The translations under genes and the position numbers were made by a program. The notes below the pieces were generated by a model. The model saw only the letters and a list, made by a program, of their open reading frames with translations. It did not search any database and was not told the DNA's origin. A DNA stretch of 64,000 nucleotides, from positions 1 to 64,000 of the forward strand of contig NZ_LLZN01000060.1 in assembly GCF_001509795.1 (NCBI RefSeq), read 5' to 3'. Positions 1-9,023 of the stretch are shown one piece after another (positions within the stretch are counted from its first letter, which is position 1; the number at the start of each line of letters is the position of its first letter). The stretch is from Streptomyces sp. NRRL WC-3605. GTDB lineage: Bacteria; Actinomycetota; Actinomycetes; Streptomycetales; Streptomycetaceae.

Positions 1-103
1 CGGCAAATGCCTCGACGCCTCGGGCGGCACCTGGAACGACGGCACCCCCGTCCACCTGTGGACCTGCCACACCGGCCCCAACCAGAAATGGACCCTGCCC
101 TGA
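1..103 (+). CDS. C-terminal end of a secreted ricin-B-lectin protein (partial)
   Basis: Only the last 33 codons are in the window, read in the frame starting at base 2 and ending with TGA at 101-103. The fragment has the beta-trefoil signature: a GKCLD motif, a DGTPVHLW strand and a terminal NQKW, the Q-x-W type repeat of ricin B / CBM13 domains. Such domains usually sit at the C-terminus of secreted Streptomyces hydrolases and bind galactose or xylan chains. The catalytic part lies outside the window, so the enzyme cannot be named. Two other lectin-tagged proteins occur near 55-57 kb. Confidence 0.85.
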   Translation, partial: GKCLDASGGTWNDGTPVHLWTCHTGPNQKWTLP

Positions 104-117
104 CCCAGGGCTCTGAC

Positions 118-165
118 GGCCGTCGGCCCCCGCTCGCCCGGTGCGAGCGGGGGCCGGCGGCCTTT
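118..165. terminator. Hairpin shared by convergent genes
   Basis: A near-perfect inverted repeat (118-137 against 143-162) with a 5-nt loop and a short T stretch lies between the lectin gene end (103) and the end of the minus-strand permease (176). It probably terminates both. Confidence 0.75.
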
Positions 166-175
166 CCCGGGACCG

Positions 176-2713
176 CTACTCCCGGAGCCCGATCCCCCGC
201 ACCGGGCTCACACGCAGCACCCGGCGGATCGGCAGCAGTACGGCGGCCAGGGCCAGTGTCACCGTGCCGGCGACGATCGTGATCCAGCCGAGCGTGGGCA
301 CGTACGGGACGCGTTCGCCGGTGACGGCGTTCACGACCGAGGACAGCGTGACGGCGGCGATGATGCCGCCGATGGCGAGCGCGACGCCCAGCAGTCCGGC
401 CTGTTCGGCGTGGATCATCCGCTTGATCTGGCCGCGGGTCACCCCGACGAGGCGCAGCAGGGACAGTTCCCTGGTGCGGGCCAGCGCGGCCATGACCAGG
501 GTGTTGGCGGCGGCGAGGACGGAGTAGCCGACGAGGACGAGGATGAGCATCCGGTTGAGCCAGGCGCTGACGGCGAGGTCCGCGCCGAGTTCGGCGGTCA
601 GCCGGTCCGTTCCGGTGACGGCGGCCGCAGGGTACTGGCGGGCGACGCGGTCGAGGGCCGCGCTCACCTCGGCCGGGGAGGCGCCGTCGGCGGTGCGGAC
701 GAGGACGTGGTCGTCCAGGCTCGTGCGGGTGTGCCCGGCGAGGGTCGCCTTGCCGAGAGTGACGTCGCCGAAGCCGAAGCCCCGGTCGTAGACGGCGACG
801 ACCCGCAGGGTGACCGGGGTGCCGTCGCCGAGCCACAGGCGCGCCCGGTCGCCCACCTCCCAGCCGGCCGCCCCGGCCAGGGAGGCGGACACGGCCACGG
901 TGTTCTTCCCGTCGAGGGCTTCGAGGTTCCCGGACCGCACGCCGAGGTCCATGGTCCGGTCGGCGCCTTCCGGGTCGATGCCCTGCGCGAGTGCGGTGCC
1001 CGGTTCCAGGCCGCCCCGGACGATGACCGCGGTACGCCGTACTCCAGTGGCCGCCTCGACTCCCGGGATGCGGCGGGCCTGGTCGGCGGCGGACGCGGGC
1101 AGGCCGGTCGTGCCGACGAGGGCGTGCTGGGCGCGGGTGCCGTCGTGGGACTGGGCCTCGGTCTGGCGCTGGAGGTTGTCCTGGAGGAACCAGACGGTGC
1201 CGCCGAGCCCGACGGACAGCACCAGCGCGGTCAGGACGGCCACCATGCCGCGGGCGCCCGCCCGCAGGTTGGCCGCGGCGAGGTAGCCGCTGTTCCCCCA
1301 CACCGTGCGCAGGACGGGGGTGAGGAGGCGGGCGGCGCCCTGGTTGATCCAGGGGGCGAGCAGGGCGATCGCGAGGACGAACGTGTAGAGCATGCCGAGG
1401 GCGGCGCCGAGTGCCGTGTCGCCGCCGGTGGCCCCGGTGAGCCCGATCAAGGACACCCCGGCGGCGAGGAACACCAGCCCGGACACCAGGCGGGTCCGGC
1501 CGCCGAGGCCCTTGTCGACGGCGGCCTCGCCGAGCGCCTCGGTCGGCCTGATCCGCGTGGTGCGCAGCGCGGCGGTCCACGCGGCGGCGAGGGCGACGAG
1601 GGCGACGGCGGCGGTGACCGCGAGACCGGACAGCAGGCCGCCCTGGATGGTGAACGTGCCGGGGACGAAGTGCCGTTCGACGAGTTCGTCGCGGAGCCGG
1701 CCGGTGGCGGCCAGGCCGGCCGGGACGCCGACGAGTGCGGCCAGGGCACTGAGCAGGCCCACTTCGGCGAGGATCATCGCCCGGACCTGTCCGGGGGTCG
1801 CCGCGACGGCCCGCAGCAGGGCCAGCTCCCGGCGGCGGTGACGTACCGACAGTCCGACGGTGGAGGCGGCCGCGAACACGATGATCACGGCGGCGTACCC
1901 GCCGAAGGCGCTGCCGGCCTGGACGGTCAGGTTCCGGGCGGCGGCCGCCTCGGGTTCCTCGGCCAGTCCGCGGTCGGCGCCGGTGTAGGTGGTGGCTCCG
2001 GCGCTGTCGGCGGCGCGGCGGACCGCCGCGACCACGGCCGGTGTGTCGGCGCCGGGTTCGGCGAGCACGCCGATCGCGTCGAACCGGCCGGGGCGCGGGT
2101 CGAGGCGGGATGCCCGGGCGTCCGTGAAGAAGAGCGCGCTGCCGCTGCCCTCGGCGGCGGGGGCCTCGACGACGCCGCTGACCCGCAGGCTGAGGGTGCG
2201 GCCGCCCGTGACGATCTCGGTACGGTCACCGGGGCGCAGCTTCGCGGCGTCCGCCAGCCGGGAGTCGACGGCGACATCGGCGTCGGCCCGCGGTGGCGAT
2301 CCGGCGACCAGCTCGTACGGGGCGAGCGTGGCGCCGGACCAGCCGTGCCCGGTGACGGCGGTGTCGGGCGCGGCCGGCGCCATGACCGGGATCCACCGGT
2401 CCCCCACCGCCTTCGTCACGCCCGGTACTTCGGCGATCCGGTGCACGAGGGAGCCGGGGACGCTGCCGCGTTCCGGCAGAGTCAGGGTGGTGGACTCCTG
2501 CTCCCCCAGCATGGTTCGAGTGACCGTCATGTCCCGGTCCGCGACCACGGCGACGGTCCGGCCGTAGCGCTGGGGTGTGCCGTGGTACCGCAGTCCCGAC
2601 TCCACGAGCAGGGCGCAGGTCATCAGGACGGTGACGCCGGCGGCGAGGGCGAGGAAGGTGGCGACGAAGCCGCCCTTTCGGAAGCGCAGCATCTGCGCGG
2701 CGAGCGACAGCAC
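176..2713 (-). CDS. ABC transporter permease, FtsX/MacB type
   Basis: This 845-residue membrane protein has one N-terminal transmembrane helix (about residues 15-38), a large extracytoplasmic region, a central block of helices (about 265-480) and a C-terminal FtsX block (about 720-835). The duplicated FtsX layout is typical of MacB/LolE-like permeases that move lipids, peptides or antibiotics or act mechanically on the cell surface. The start lies 3 nt after the stop of the partner ATPase at 2717, so the two form one transporter. The conserved charged stretch after a helix (RHRRRELALLRAV) is typical of FtsX coupling regions. The substrate is unknown; the regulatory neighbours suggest envelope stress or peptide detoxification. 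Confidence 0.92.
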   Translation of the reverse strand: MLSLAAQMLRFRKGGFVATFLALAAGVTVLMTCALLVESGLRYHGTPQRYGRTVAVVADRDMTVTRTMLGEQESTTLTLPERGSVPGSLVHRIAEVPGVTKAVGDRWIPVMAPAAPDTAVTGHGWSGATLAPYELVAGSPPRADADVAVDSRLADAAKLRPGDRTEIVTGGRTLSLRVSGVVEAPAAEGSGSALFFTDARASRLDPRPGRFDAIGVLAEPGADTPAVVAAVRRAADSAGATTYTGADRGLAEEPEAAAARNLTVQAGSAFGGYAAVIIVFAAASTVGLSVRHRRRELALLRAVAATPGQVRAMILAEVGLLSALAALVGVPAGLAATGRLRDELVERHFVPGTFTIQGGLLSGLAVTAAVALVALAAAWTAALRTTRIRPTEALGEAAVDKGLGGRTRLVSGLVFLAAGVSLIGLTGATGGDTALGAALGMLYTFVLAIALLAPWINQGAARLLTPVLRTVWGNSGYLAAANLRAGARGMVAVLTALVLSVGLGGTVWFLQDNLQRQTEAQSHDGTRAQHALVGTTGLPASAADQARRIPGVEAATGVRRTAVIVRGGLEPGTALAQGIDPEGADRTMDLGVRSGNLEALDGKNTVAVSASLAGAAGWEVGDRARLWLGDGTPVTLRVVAVYDRGFGFGDVTLGKATLAGHTRTSLDDHVLVRTADGASPAEVSAALDRVARQYPAAAVTGTDRLTAELGADLAVSAWLNRMLILVLVGYSVLAAANTLVMAALARTRELSLLRLVGVTRGQIKRMIHAEQAGLLGVALAIGGIIAAVTLSSVVNAVTGERVPYVPTLGWITIVAGTVTLALAAVLLPIRRVLRVSPVRGIGLRE

Positions 2714-2716
2714 GGC

Positions 2717-3484
2717 TCAGCCCTCCCCGTGCACGGCGTACTGACGGCGGCCGAGCCCGGCGAGCTGCTCGGCGATGCGGGCCGCTCCGGGCCGGGGCAT
2801 GTCCCGTACGACGCGTCCGTCGGCGAGGACGACGACGCGGTCGGCGTAGGACGCGGCGACCGGGTCGTGGGTCACCATGATCACGGTCTGGCCGGTGTCG
2901 TCGACGACGGCCCGCAGCAGCGCCAGGACCTCGGCGGCGGTCTGGGTGTCCAGGGCTCCCGTCGGCTCGTCGCAGAAGATCACCTCGGGGCGTGACACCA
3001 GCGCGCGGGCGATCGCGACCCGCTGCTGCTGTCCGCCGGACAGTTCGGAGGGACGGTGTGTCAACCGGGCGGCCAGTCCTACGCGTTCGACGATCTCCGC
3101 GACCCAGCGCGGGTCGGGGGCGCTGCGGGCCAGCCGGGACGGCAGCAGGATGTTCTGCTCCACGGTCAGGGCCGGCACCAGGTTGAACGCCTGGAACACG
3201 AAGCCGACGCGGCCGCGGCGCAGTTCGGTGAGGTGCTTCTCCGACAGCGACGACAGGTCGGTGCCGCCGATCCGTACGCGGCCGGAGGTGGGGCGGTCCA
3301 GTCCGGCGGCGCAGTGCAGCAGGGTGCTCTTGCCGGAGCCGGACGGCCCCATCACGGCGGTGAAGGTGCCGGCCGGGAAGTCGAGGTCGACACCGGCGAG
3401 GGCCGCGACGGGCTGCTCACCGTCGTAGGTCCTGGTGACGCCTTGGAGGGTGACGGCGGGTGTGGCCGGGGAGGACGGGTGCAT
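2717..3484 (-). CDS. ABC transporter ATP-binding protein (MacB/LolD type)
   Basis: This 255-residue ATPase has Walker A GPSGSGKS at about residues 46-53, the signature LSGGQQQR, Walker B ending in DEPTG, and the switch histidine in VTHDP. It is a full-length LolD/MacB-class nucleotide-binding subunit and would power the FtsX permease that starts 3 nt after it ends. It follows the CPBP protease gene by 45 nt on the same strand, which fits a three-gene transcript under the two-component system upstream. Confidence 0.95.
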   Translation of the reverse strand: MHPSSPATPAVTLQGVTRTYDGEQPVAALAGVDLDFPAGTFTAVMGPSGSGKSTLLHCAAGLDRPTSGRVRIGGTDLSSLSEKHLTELRRGRVGFVFQAFNLVPALTVEQNILLPSRLARSAPDPRWVAEIVERVGLAARLTHRPSELSGGQQQRVAIARALVSRPEVIFCDEPTGALDTQTAAEVLALLRAVVDDTGQTVIMVTHDPVAASYADRVVVLADGRVVRDMPRPGAARIAEQLAGLGRRQYAVHGEG

Positions 3485-3529
3485 GGGACGGGCCTTCCGG
3501 GAAGGGGAGTTGGCGGGACGGGGGCCGGT

Positions 3530-4462
3530 TCAGCCGGCTGCTGCCCCGGTGCGGGTGGGCTGCCGTTCCGGCAGGCCCAGGCGGCCGCGGGTGGCGGCGA
3601 GCGCGACGACCGCTCCGGCGAGCGAGGCGAGGAAGAAGGCGTGGGTCACGTCGGCGTGCGACATCCCGGGGAACAGGTCCTCCCCGGCCACGGAGAAGTA
3701 GTTGTTGACCCCGCAGTGCAGCAGCATGACCAGCGGCATGCTCTCGCCGGACCGGTTGAACACCCAGGTCATCACGAAGCTGAACAGGGTGGCCGTCGCG
3801 ACGAACTCCACCGGCTCCGTCCAGGCCACGTCCGGGCCGCCGCCCCAGTCGGTGAGGAACAGCGGCAGGTGCCAGCAGCCCCACAGGACACCGACGGCGA
3901 GGGTGGCGGCGAGGGGCCCGAGGCGGCGCTGCATGCGCGGCATGGCGAACTCGCGCCAGCCCGGCTCCTCCGCGAGCCCGGTGGTGACCATCTGTGCGGC
4001 CAGGCCCGGCAGGAACGCGAGCAGGACCGTGGCGGAGGGCTGCGCGGGGCCGTCACCGGACAGCGCGGCCGAGGCCAGGGTGAGCGCGAGCGGCACCGAC
4101 ACCAGGACGGCCAGGTACCAGCGCCGACTGACCTTGAACCGGGTCATGCGGCTCCGCCATGTGCGCAGTCCGGCGCGTCCCTCGGTGAGGGCGATGATGA
4201 GCAGCGCGGAGCCGATGGGGCCGAGGTAGGCGCCGGGCAGGACGCCGGTGAGCTGGGAGGCGCCGGCGCCGCCGGGGAAGGTGACGTGCCAGACGCCCAG
4301 GCCGTTCCCGGAGAGGACGTACGGCAGCCAGGCCACCCAGCTCAGCCCGTAGGCCAGGGTGAAGAACCAGGTCAGCGGGTGGCGTCGGACGCTGCCGCGC
4401 AGCGTGCGCTCGGTGCGCTCGGCCGGTGGTGTGCTGGTCCGTGCGGGGGTCCGGGTACTCAC
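3530..4462 (-). CDS. CPBP family intramembrane metalloprotease
   Basis: The protein has several membrane helices and the three motifs of CPBP (Abi) glutamic-type endopeptidases: EEPGWREFAMP (the EExxxR motif), a WGCWHLPLF segment with the second-motif histidine, and HCGVNN. Such enzymes are linked to prenyl-protein processing, bacteriocin self-immunity and signalling. I place the start at the GTG at 4462 because an AGAGGA ribosome site lies about 7 nt upstream; an open frame continues to 4540 without a good site. Its position before an ABC ATPase/FtsX pair suggests a joint role in peptide resistance or envelope maintenance. That role is inferred from context only. Confidence 0.88.
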   Translation of the reverse strand: MSTRTPARTSTPPAERTERTLRGSVRRHPLTWFFTLAYGLSWVAWLPYVLSGNGLGVWHVTFPGGAGASQLTGVLPGAYLGPIGSALLIIALTEGRAGLRTWRSRMTRFKVSRRWYLAVLVSVPLALTLASAALSGDGPAQPSATVLLAFLPGLAAQMVTTGLAEEPGWREFAMPRMQRRLGPLAATLAVGVLWGCWHLPLFLTDWGGGPDVAWTEPVEFVATATLFSFVMTWVFNRSGESMPLVMLLHCGVNNYFSVAGEDLFPGMSHADVTHAFFLASLAGAVVALAATRGRLGLPERQPTRTGAAAG

Positions 4463-4547
4463 TGCGGGTCCTCTCGGCGGTCGCTGATGACGTGTCCTCA
4501 GCACACCACCGGGGGCCCGGCGGATCATTGCCGCGCACACCCCGAGT

Positions 4548-4570
4548 GCGGGTACAGCAGGCTGTACCCC
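4548..4570. promoter_or_regulatory. Palindromic operator upstream of the CPBP-ABC genes
   Basis: A perfect 8-2-8 inverted repeat (GGTACAGC-AG-GCTGTACC, 4551-4568) lies about 90 nt upstream of the CPBP start. The surrounding 23 bp match 19 of 23 positions of a site at 6601-6623 before the sensor kinase gene. The LuxR-type regulator encoded between them is the obvious candidate to bind both. Confidence 0.7.
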
Positions 4571-4592
4571 GTACCCCCGGGGGGGCGGCCTC

Positions 4593-5249
4593 TCAGCGTC
4601 GGCGGGCGTCCTCCAGGTAGTGCAGGACGGCCGCGACCCGCCGGTCCAGCTGGTCCGTCGGGGCGAGGTCGAGCTTGGCGAAGATGCTGCGGATGTGCTT
4701 GTGGACGGCCCCGTCCGTGACGACGAGCCGTTCGGCGATGGCGCTGTTGCCCAGGCCCTCCGCCATCAGGCCGAGCACGTCCTTCTCGCGGGGGCTGAGG
4801 CGTTCCAGGCGGGTGTCCCGGCGGGACCGGGTGAAGAGCTGTGCGACGACCTCGGGGTCGATCGCGGTGCCTCCGTCGGCGACGCGGCGCAGTGCGTCGA
4901 GGAACTCCTCGACCCGGCCGACGCGTTCCTTCAGCAGATAGCCGAGCCCGCCGACGCCGCCGGTGAGGAGTTCGGTGGCGAAGCTCTGCTCGACGTAGGC
5001 GGACAGGACGAGCACGGCGAGCGCGGGGTGGCGGCGCCGTGCCTCCACGGCCGCGCGGATGCCCTCGTCGGTGTGGGTGGGCGGCATCCTGACGTCGAGG
5101 ATGGCCACGTCCGGCTCGTGACGGTCGATGGCGTCCAGGGCGTCATCGGCGGTGCCGGCCGTGGCGACCACGTCCAGGGACTCGGCGCGCAGCAGCAGGG
5201 CCAGCCCTTCGCGCAGGAGGGGGTCGTCCTCGGCGATCACGATCCGCAT
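4593..5249 (-). CDS. Two-component response regulator, NarL/LuxR family
   Basis: The 218-residue protein has a receiver domain (acidic pair at residues 8-9 in IAEDDP, phospho-acceptor Asp near 53 in ILDVRMP, conserved Lys in YLLKE near 105) and a C-terminal LuxR helix-turn-helix (about 150-205, starting LSPREKDVL). The ATG at 5249 overlaps the kinase stop by 13 nt, so translation is probably coupled. It likely controls the CPBP-ABC operon downstream and its own operon through the paired palindromes at 4551 and 6604. Confidence 0.95.
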   Translation of the reverse strand: MRIVIAEDDPLLREGLALLLRAESLDVVATAGTADDALDAIDRHEPDVAILDVRMPPTHTDEGIRAAVEARRRHPALAVLVLSAYVEQSFATELLTGGVGGLGYLLKERVGRVEEFLDALRRVADGGTAIDPEVVAQLFTRSRRDTRLERLSPREKDVLGLMAEGLGNSAIAERLVVTDGAVHKHIRSIFAKLDLAPTDQLDRRVAAVLHYLEDARRR

Positions 5250-6529
5250 GGCAGGTCCACTTCCAGGGTTGTCGGGCCGCCCGGCGGGCTCGTCAGGCGG
5301 AACGTACCGTCGTGGGCGGCGACGCGCCGCCGGATGCCGGCGAGACCGGAGCCGGTGCCGGGCCCGCCGTCGCCGGGCGTTTCGGCGAGGGCCCGGGCGC
5401 CGCCCTGTCCGTCGTCGTCGACGGTGAACAGGAGTCGTCCGCCGGCCAGCCGCGCGGTGACGGTGGCGCGGGTCGCGCCGCTGTGCTTGGCGATGTTGGT
5501 GAGCGCCTCGGCGACGACGAAGTAGGCGGTGGCCTCCACGGAGGCCGCGCAGCGCCCGGGCACGTCGACGTCGACGTGGCACGGTACGGCGCACTCGGCG
5601 GCGAGCCCGGTGAGCGCCCCGGCGAGGCCGCGGTCGGACAGGACGGGCGGCAGGATGCTGCGGGAGACGGCCCGCAGGTCGGCCAGCGCCTGCTCAGCCG
5701 CGGACTGGGCGCGTTCCAGGAGTTCCTGCGCGCCGTCCGGGTCGCGGGCCACCATCCGGCGGGCGGCGCCGAGCAGCACGGTCACGGACACGATCCGGTT
5801 CTGCGTGCCGTCGTGCAGGGCGCGTTCGATACGGCGCAGTTCGGCGTTGTGGGCGTCCAGCGCGGCGGCGCGGGTGGCGGTCAGCTCCGCGATCCGCAGG
5901 GAGAGGTCGGTCTCCGGTCCGGCCGTCAGCAGGCGCCGCCCGGGGCCGGCCTGGGCGCGGGCCATGGCGGGGCCGAGGCCCAGGACGATGGCGACCCAGC
6001 CGACGCCGAGTAGTGCGACGGCGACCGCGTCCGGCCACGAGGTGGAGGAGCCGATGCCGATGGACGTGGCCGTCGCGTCGGCGGGCACGAACCGCCAGTA
6101 CAGCGGGAACAGAAGGTCCCGAACGGCGAGGATCGGCAGCCAGAAGCCGAGGAGTCCCAGCGGCAGGCCCGCGACGACGTGCCGGCCGAGCCAGCGCAGT
6201 TCACGCCGGGTGGCGGGGTCGCGGAGGGCGGCGCGTGCGGCGGTCGGTGGCGGTTCGGGCGCCACGACCTCGGGTCCGAAGCGAGCCAGCCGGGCGCGTT
6301 CGAGCCCGGCCAGGCCGTGCAGGGCACGCAGGGCGGCCGGCGCCGCGAGCAGGCCCACGCCGAGCGGGGCGGTGAGGGCGCAGAGGACCAGCAGGACGAG
6401 GACGAGCAGCGCGAGGAGGGCCGTACGGAGGCCGGAGACCAGTTGCCTCGTCGCGCTCAGCGCGTCCCTCGCGACGCCCGCGAAGTAGTCCCGGCGGCCT
6501 GGGCTCGGGTGATCGTCGCCGTTCGGCAT
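5237..6529 (-). CDS. Sensor histidine kinase, HisKA_3 (NarL-partner) type
   Basis: A 430-residue membrane kinase. Two pairs of hydrophobic helices (about 37-75 and 115-190) form a short sensor module. The dimerisation domain carries the phospho-acceptor in RALHDGTQ (near residue 245), followed by an ATPase domain with an N box (EALTNIAKHSG) and a G box (GSGLAGIRRR). The ATG at 6529 is chosen over an in-frame GTG two codons upstream because a GGAAGGAG site sits 6 nt before it. It is co-transcribed with the overlapping response regulator. Together with CPBP protease and ABC genes this resembles cell-envelope-sensing systems; the ligand is unknown. Confidence 0.93.
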   Translation of the reverse strand: MPNGDDHPSPGRRDYFAGVARDALSATRQLVSGLRTALLALLVLVLLVLCALTAPLGVGLLAAPAALRALHGLAGLERARLARFGPEVVAPEPPPTAARAALRDPATRRELRWLGRHVVAGLPLGLLGFWLPILAVRDLLFPLYWRFVPADATATSIGIGSSTSWPDAVAVALLGVGWVAIVLGLGPAMARAQAGPGRRLLTAGPETDLSLRIAELTATRAAALDAHNAELRRIERALHDGTQNRIVSVTVLLGAARRMVARDPDGAQELLERAQSAAEQALADLRAVSRSILPPVLSDRGLAGALTGLAAECAVPCHVDVDVPGRCAASVEATAYFVVAEALTNIAKHSGATRATVTARLAGGRLLFTVDDDGQGGARALAETPGDGGPGTGSGLAGIRRRVAAHDGTFRLTSPPGGPTTLEVDLPCGS

Positions 6530-6561
6530 GCCCACTCCTTCCGTCGAGCACAGCGATCGAC

Positions 6562-6567
6562 CCTATA
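6562..6567 (-). promoter_or_regulatory. Candidate -10 box for the kinase operon
   Basis: Read on the minus strand the sequence is TATAGG, 33 nt before the kinase ATG. No good -35 is visible, and the palindrome at 6601-6623 lies just upstream, as expected for an activator-dependent promoter. Confidence 0.45.
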
Positions 6568-6600
6568 AGAGGCCGGGGGCCGTCATGGTCCGGTCCGACA

Positions 6601-6623
6601 GCGGGTAGTGCCTGCTGTACCCC
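6601..6623. promoter_or_regulatory. Near-palindromic operator upstream of the sensor kinase
   Basis: GGTAGTGC-CT-GCTGTACC (6604-6621) has the same 8-2-8 layout and flanks (GCGGGTA before, CCCC after) as the site at 4548-4570. It is 72 nt upstream of the kinase start, close to the spacing seen at the CPBP gene. Confidence 0.65.
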
Positions 6624-6718
6624 GGGCCGGGTGTCTGCGGGATCGGCGGGCCGGGCGGCGTCGCCTAGCGTCGGTGGCGCCTCAGCCCACCGTCGCCGCC
6701 AGTCCCGCCGGAGGAGTC

Positions 6719-6913
6719 ATGACCCATCCCGAACCGCCCGCTCGCGCCGGCCTCGCCCGCGCCCTTCTGTGGCCGGCGCTGGTCGTCAGTGTGGTGGGCA
6801 ACGCCGTGGCGTCCGTCGTGGGCGCGGACACGGCCGTCAACCTGGGCTTCGGAGCGTTCACCGCGGTGACCGCGGCGACGCTGGCCGTCCGGTGGTGGCG
6901 CGAGCACGGCTGA
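6719..6913 (+). CDS. Small two-helix membrane protein, unknown function
   Basis: This 64-residue protein consists of a short polar N-terminus and two hydrophobic segments (about residues 13-35 and 40-58), ending RWWREHG. The ATG at 6719 has a strong GGAGGAG site 4-5 nt upstream, and the gene is divergent from the sensor kinase. I recognise no family. Its position opposite the two-component promoter makes an accessory sensing or resistance role conceivable, but nothing in the sequence proves this. Confidence 0.7.
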   Translation: MTHPEPPARAGLARALLWPALVVSVVGNAVASVVGADTAVNLGFGAFTAVTAATLAVRWWREHG

Positions 6914-6949
6914 ACGACCGCGGCTCAACCATGGTGCGCACGCGGCCCA

Positions 6950-6978
6950 TTGACGTCCACCGTTCCTGCCCTTACGTT
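6950..6978 (+). promoter_or_regulatory. Promoter of the GH76 gene
   Basis: TTGACG (6950-6955) and TACGTT (6973-6978) are separated by exactly 17 nt, a good match to the main vegetative sigma consensus. Transcription should begin near 6985, inside the palindrome at 6981-6992. Confidence 0.75.
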
Positions 6979-6980
6979 CC

Positions 6981-6992
6981 GAGAGCGCTCTC
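6981..6992. promoter_or_regulatory. LacI-type operator before the GH76 gene
   Basis: GAGAGCGCTCTC is a perfect 12-bp palindrome with the central CG common to LacI-family operators. It covers the predicted transcription start, so a bound repressor would block initiation. No adjacent LacI gene exists, so the regulator must be elsewhere. Confidence 0.7.
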
Positions 6993-7066
6993 TCGTCCGA
7001 CGTCCGGTTCCCCTCGGGCCGCCTCCCCCACCTCGTCGCGGCGGCCCGCCCTGGCAGGGAGGCCCC

Positions 7067-8536
7067 ATGACTCCCGCACGAACGCTCCTCCGGTCCCCGT
7101 GGGCCGCGCTGTGCGCTCTGGCGCTCCTCGCCGGTCTCGCCCCGCAGGCCGCCTCCGCCGCGGGCGCGGCACCGCGGGCGGCCGTCTGCAACAAGTACTG
7201 CGACGCCCGCGATCCCGCCCTCTCCCCCGGCGACCGCACGCCGGTGACGGTCTCCCTGTACGGGCGGTCGATCGTCCTGCACTTCGACGACGCCGACGCC
7301 ATGGGCTGGGCGTCTCTCGACGACGGCGGTCCGGGTGACGAGGTCTGGCTCGACCGGTCCTTCGACGGCGGGCGCTCCTGGAGCACGGGGAGCAGGCTGG
7401 GCTCCACGACGGTGCCCGCGGGCCGGCGGGACTGGCGCACGCTCATGTACAACGTGGACGACTGGAACGGTCACGGCGTCGGCGCGCTGCGCGCCTGCGG
7501 CAGGGCCGGGGACCGCACCGAGATCGCCTGCACGCCGTGGGCGCGCACCACGTGGAACGCCGGCGACCGGCGGACCGCGGCGGCCACCGGTCTGATGACG
7601 CTCTACTCGTACACGACGGGCCTGTTCGCCACGACCGGCTGGTGGAACTCGGCGAACGCGCTGACCGCGGTCATCGACAACATCCGCGTGTCGGGGATGG
7701 GGAGTTACCGGTACGCGATCGCCCGCACCTACGACCTCAACGTCACCGCGCAGGGAGGGCAGTTCCGCAACGACTACATCGACGACACCGGCTGGTGGGG
7801 GCTGGCCTGGATCGCCGCGTACGACCTGACCGGGGACAGCCGCTACCTGGCCACGGCCCGCGCGGACGCCGAGCACATGGCGGCGTACTGGGACGGCACC
7901 TGCGGGGGCGGCGTGTGGTGGAGCACGGCACGCGGCTACAAGAACGCCATCGCCAACTCCCTCTACATCCACCTCAACGCGGCCCTGCACAACCGGATCC
8001 CCGGCGACACGACGTACCGGGACCGCGCCCGGGCCGGCTGGGCATGGTTCCAGGGCACCGGGATGATCAACGCGTCCCAGCTGGTGAACGACGGCATCGA
8101 CCTGTCCACCTGCCGCAACAACGGGCAGCCCGTCTGGTCCTACAACCAGGGCGTCCTGCTCGGCGCCCTCACCGAACTGCACCGCGCCACCGGGGACTCC
8201 GCCCTGCTGACGCAGGCCCGGCGGATGGCGGACGCCGCGACGACGGCCCCCTCGCTGCACACCGGTGACGGCATCCTGCGCGACCCGTGCGAGGGCGGTG
8301 ACTGCGGCGCCGACGGGCCGTCGTTCAAGGGCGCGCACGTGCGCGGGCTGCGCAAGCTGGACGCCGCGCTGCCGGACCACCCCTACACGGCGTACCTGCG
8401 CCGCCAGGCCGACCGCGCCCACAGCAGCGACCGCACGCCGCTCGACCAGTACGGGCTGCGCTGGTCCGGACCCGTCGACACGGTGGACGCGGCACGGCAG
8501 CAGAGCGCGCTGGACCTGCTCAACGCGGCTCCGTAG
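7067..8536 (+). CDS. Secreted glycoside hydrolase family 76 (alpha-1,6-mannanase type)
   Basis: The 489-residue precursor starts with a Sec signal peptide cleaved near residue 28 (ASAAG). After a roughly 130-residue N-terminal extension comes an (alpha/alpha)-barrel-type domain with the paired aspartates of GH76 ([14 protein letters not shown]), followed by conserved NQGVLLGAL and CEGGDCG segments. GH76 enzymes cleave alpha-1,6-linked mannan, such as fungal or yeast wall mannan or actinobacterial mannan. The ATG at 7067 has a GGGAGG site 4 nt upstream; an earlier in-frame ATG lacks a ribosome site and would spoil the signal peptide. Expression is probably sugar-induced through the operator at 6981. 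The 3' end overlaps the convergent membrane protein gene by 17 nt. Confidence 0.88.
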   Translation: MTPARTLLRSPWAALCALALLAGLAPQAASAAGAAPRAAVCNKYCDARDPALSPGDRTPVTVSLYGRSIVLHFDDADAMGWASLDDGGPGDEVWLDRSFDGGRSWSTGSRLGSTTVPAGRRDWRTLMYNVDDWNGHGVGALRACGRAGDRTEIACTPWARTTWNAGDRRTAAATGLMTLYSYTTGLFATTGWWNSANALTAVIDNIRVSGMGSYRYAIARTYDLNVTAQGGQFRNDYIDDTGWWGLAWIAAYDLTGDSRYLATARADAEHMAAYWDGTCGGGVWWSTARGYKNAIANSLYIHLNAALHNRIPGDTTYRDRARAGWAWFQGTGMINASQLVNDGIDLSTCRNNGQPVWSYNQGVLLGALTELHRATGDSALLTQARRMADAATTAPSLHTGDGILRDPCEGGDCGADGPSFKGAHVRGLRKLDAALPDHPYTAYLRRQADRAHSSDRTPLDQYGLRWSGPVDTVDAARQQSALDLLNAAP

Positions 8537-9023
8537 GACCGGCGTTCACGCCCCCGGGACCGGCTCGGCGGCGCCGCACGGCCCGCAGCGCCGCCACGGC
8601 CAGGGAGAGGGCGAACAGCGCCGCCGTCATGAGGAGCCACCGGACGAGGAAGACATCGGCGGGCAGCAGGGTGGCACGCTCGTATCGGTCCACGGCACGG
8701 CTGATCAGCGGGAACCACACGAGGAGCAGCAGGGCGGAGGCGGTGGCGGGCCAGCGCACGTAGTTGACCAGGTGCGGGGCGAGCAGGGCGCGCAGGCCCC
8801 GGTCGATCGCCGCGTACAGCGGCACGAGGACCAGGTCGTGCACGAGGGCCGCGCCGACCACCCAGTACACCACCGTCATCCACTCGTCGGCGTCCAGCAG
8901 GCGCAGACCCGCGTAGCAGACCAGGACGAGCGAGGCGGTGGTCAGCAGCAGGTGGCCGGGGCCCGCCCCGTACCAACGGCGCCACCACAGGCCCGCGTTC
9001 TGCGCGGAATGCGTGTTCGTCAC
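8520..9023 (-). CDS. Four-helix membrane protein, coupled to the molybdoenzyme
   Basis: The 167-residue protein shows about four hydrophobic segments (near residues 22-40, 48-68, 90-108 and 128-150) and an Arg-rich C-terminus. The GTG start at 9023 overlaps the stop of the upstream molybdopterin oxidoreductase by 4 nt (GTGA) and has a GGGAGG site, so translation is coupled. It may be a membrane partner or assembly factor of that oxidoreductase. I do not recognise a named family. The open frame extends slightly upstream but only inside the neighbour gene. Confidence 0.75.
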   Translation of the reverse strand: MTNTHSAQNAGLWWRRWYGAGPGHLLLTTASLVLVCYAGLRLLDADEWMTVVYWVVGAALVHDLVLVPLYAAIDRGLRALLAPHLVNYVRWPATASALLLLVWFPLISRAVDRYERATLLPADVFLVRWLLMTAALFALSLAVAALRAVRRRRAGPGGVNAGPTEPR

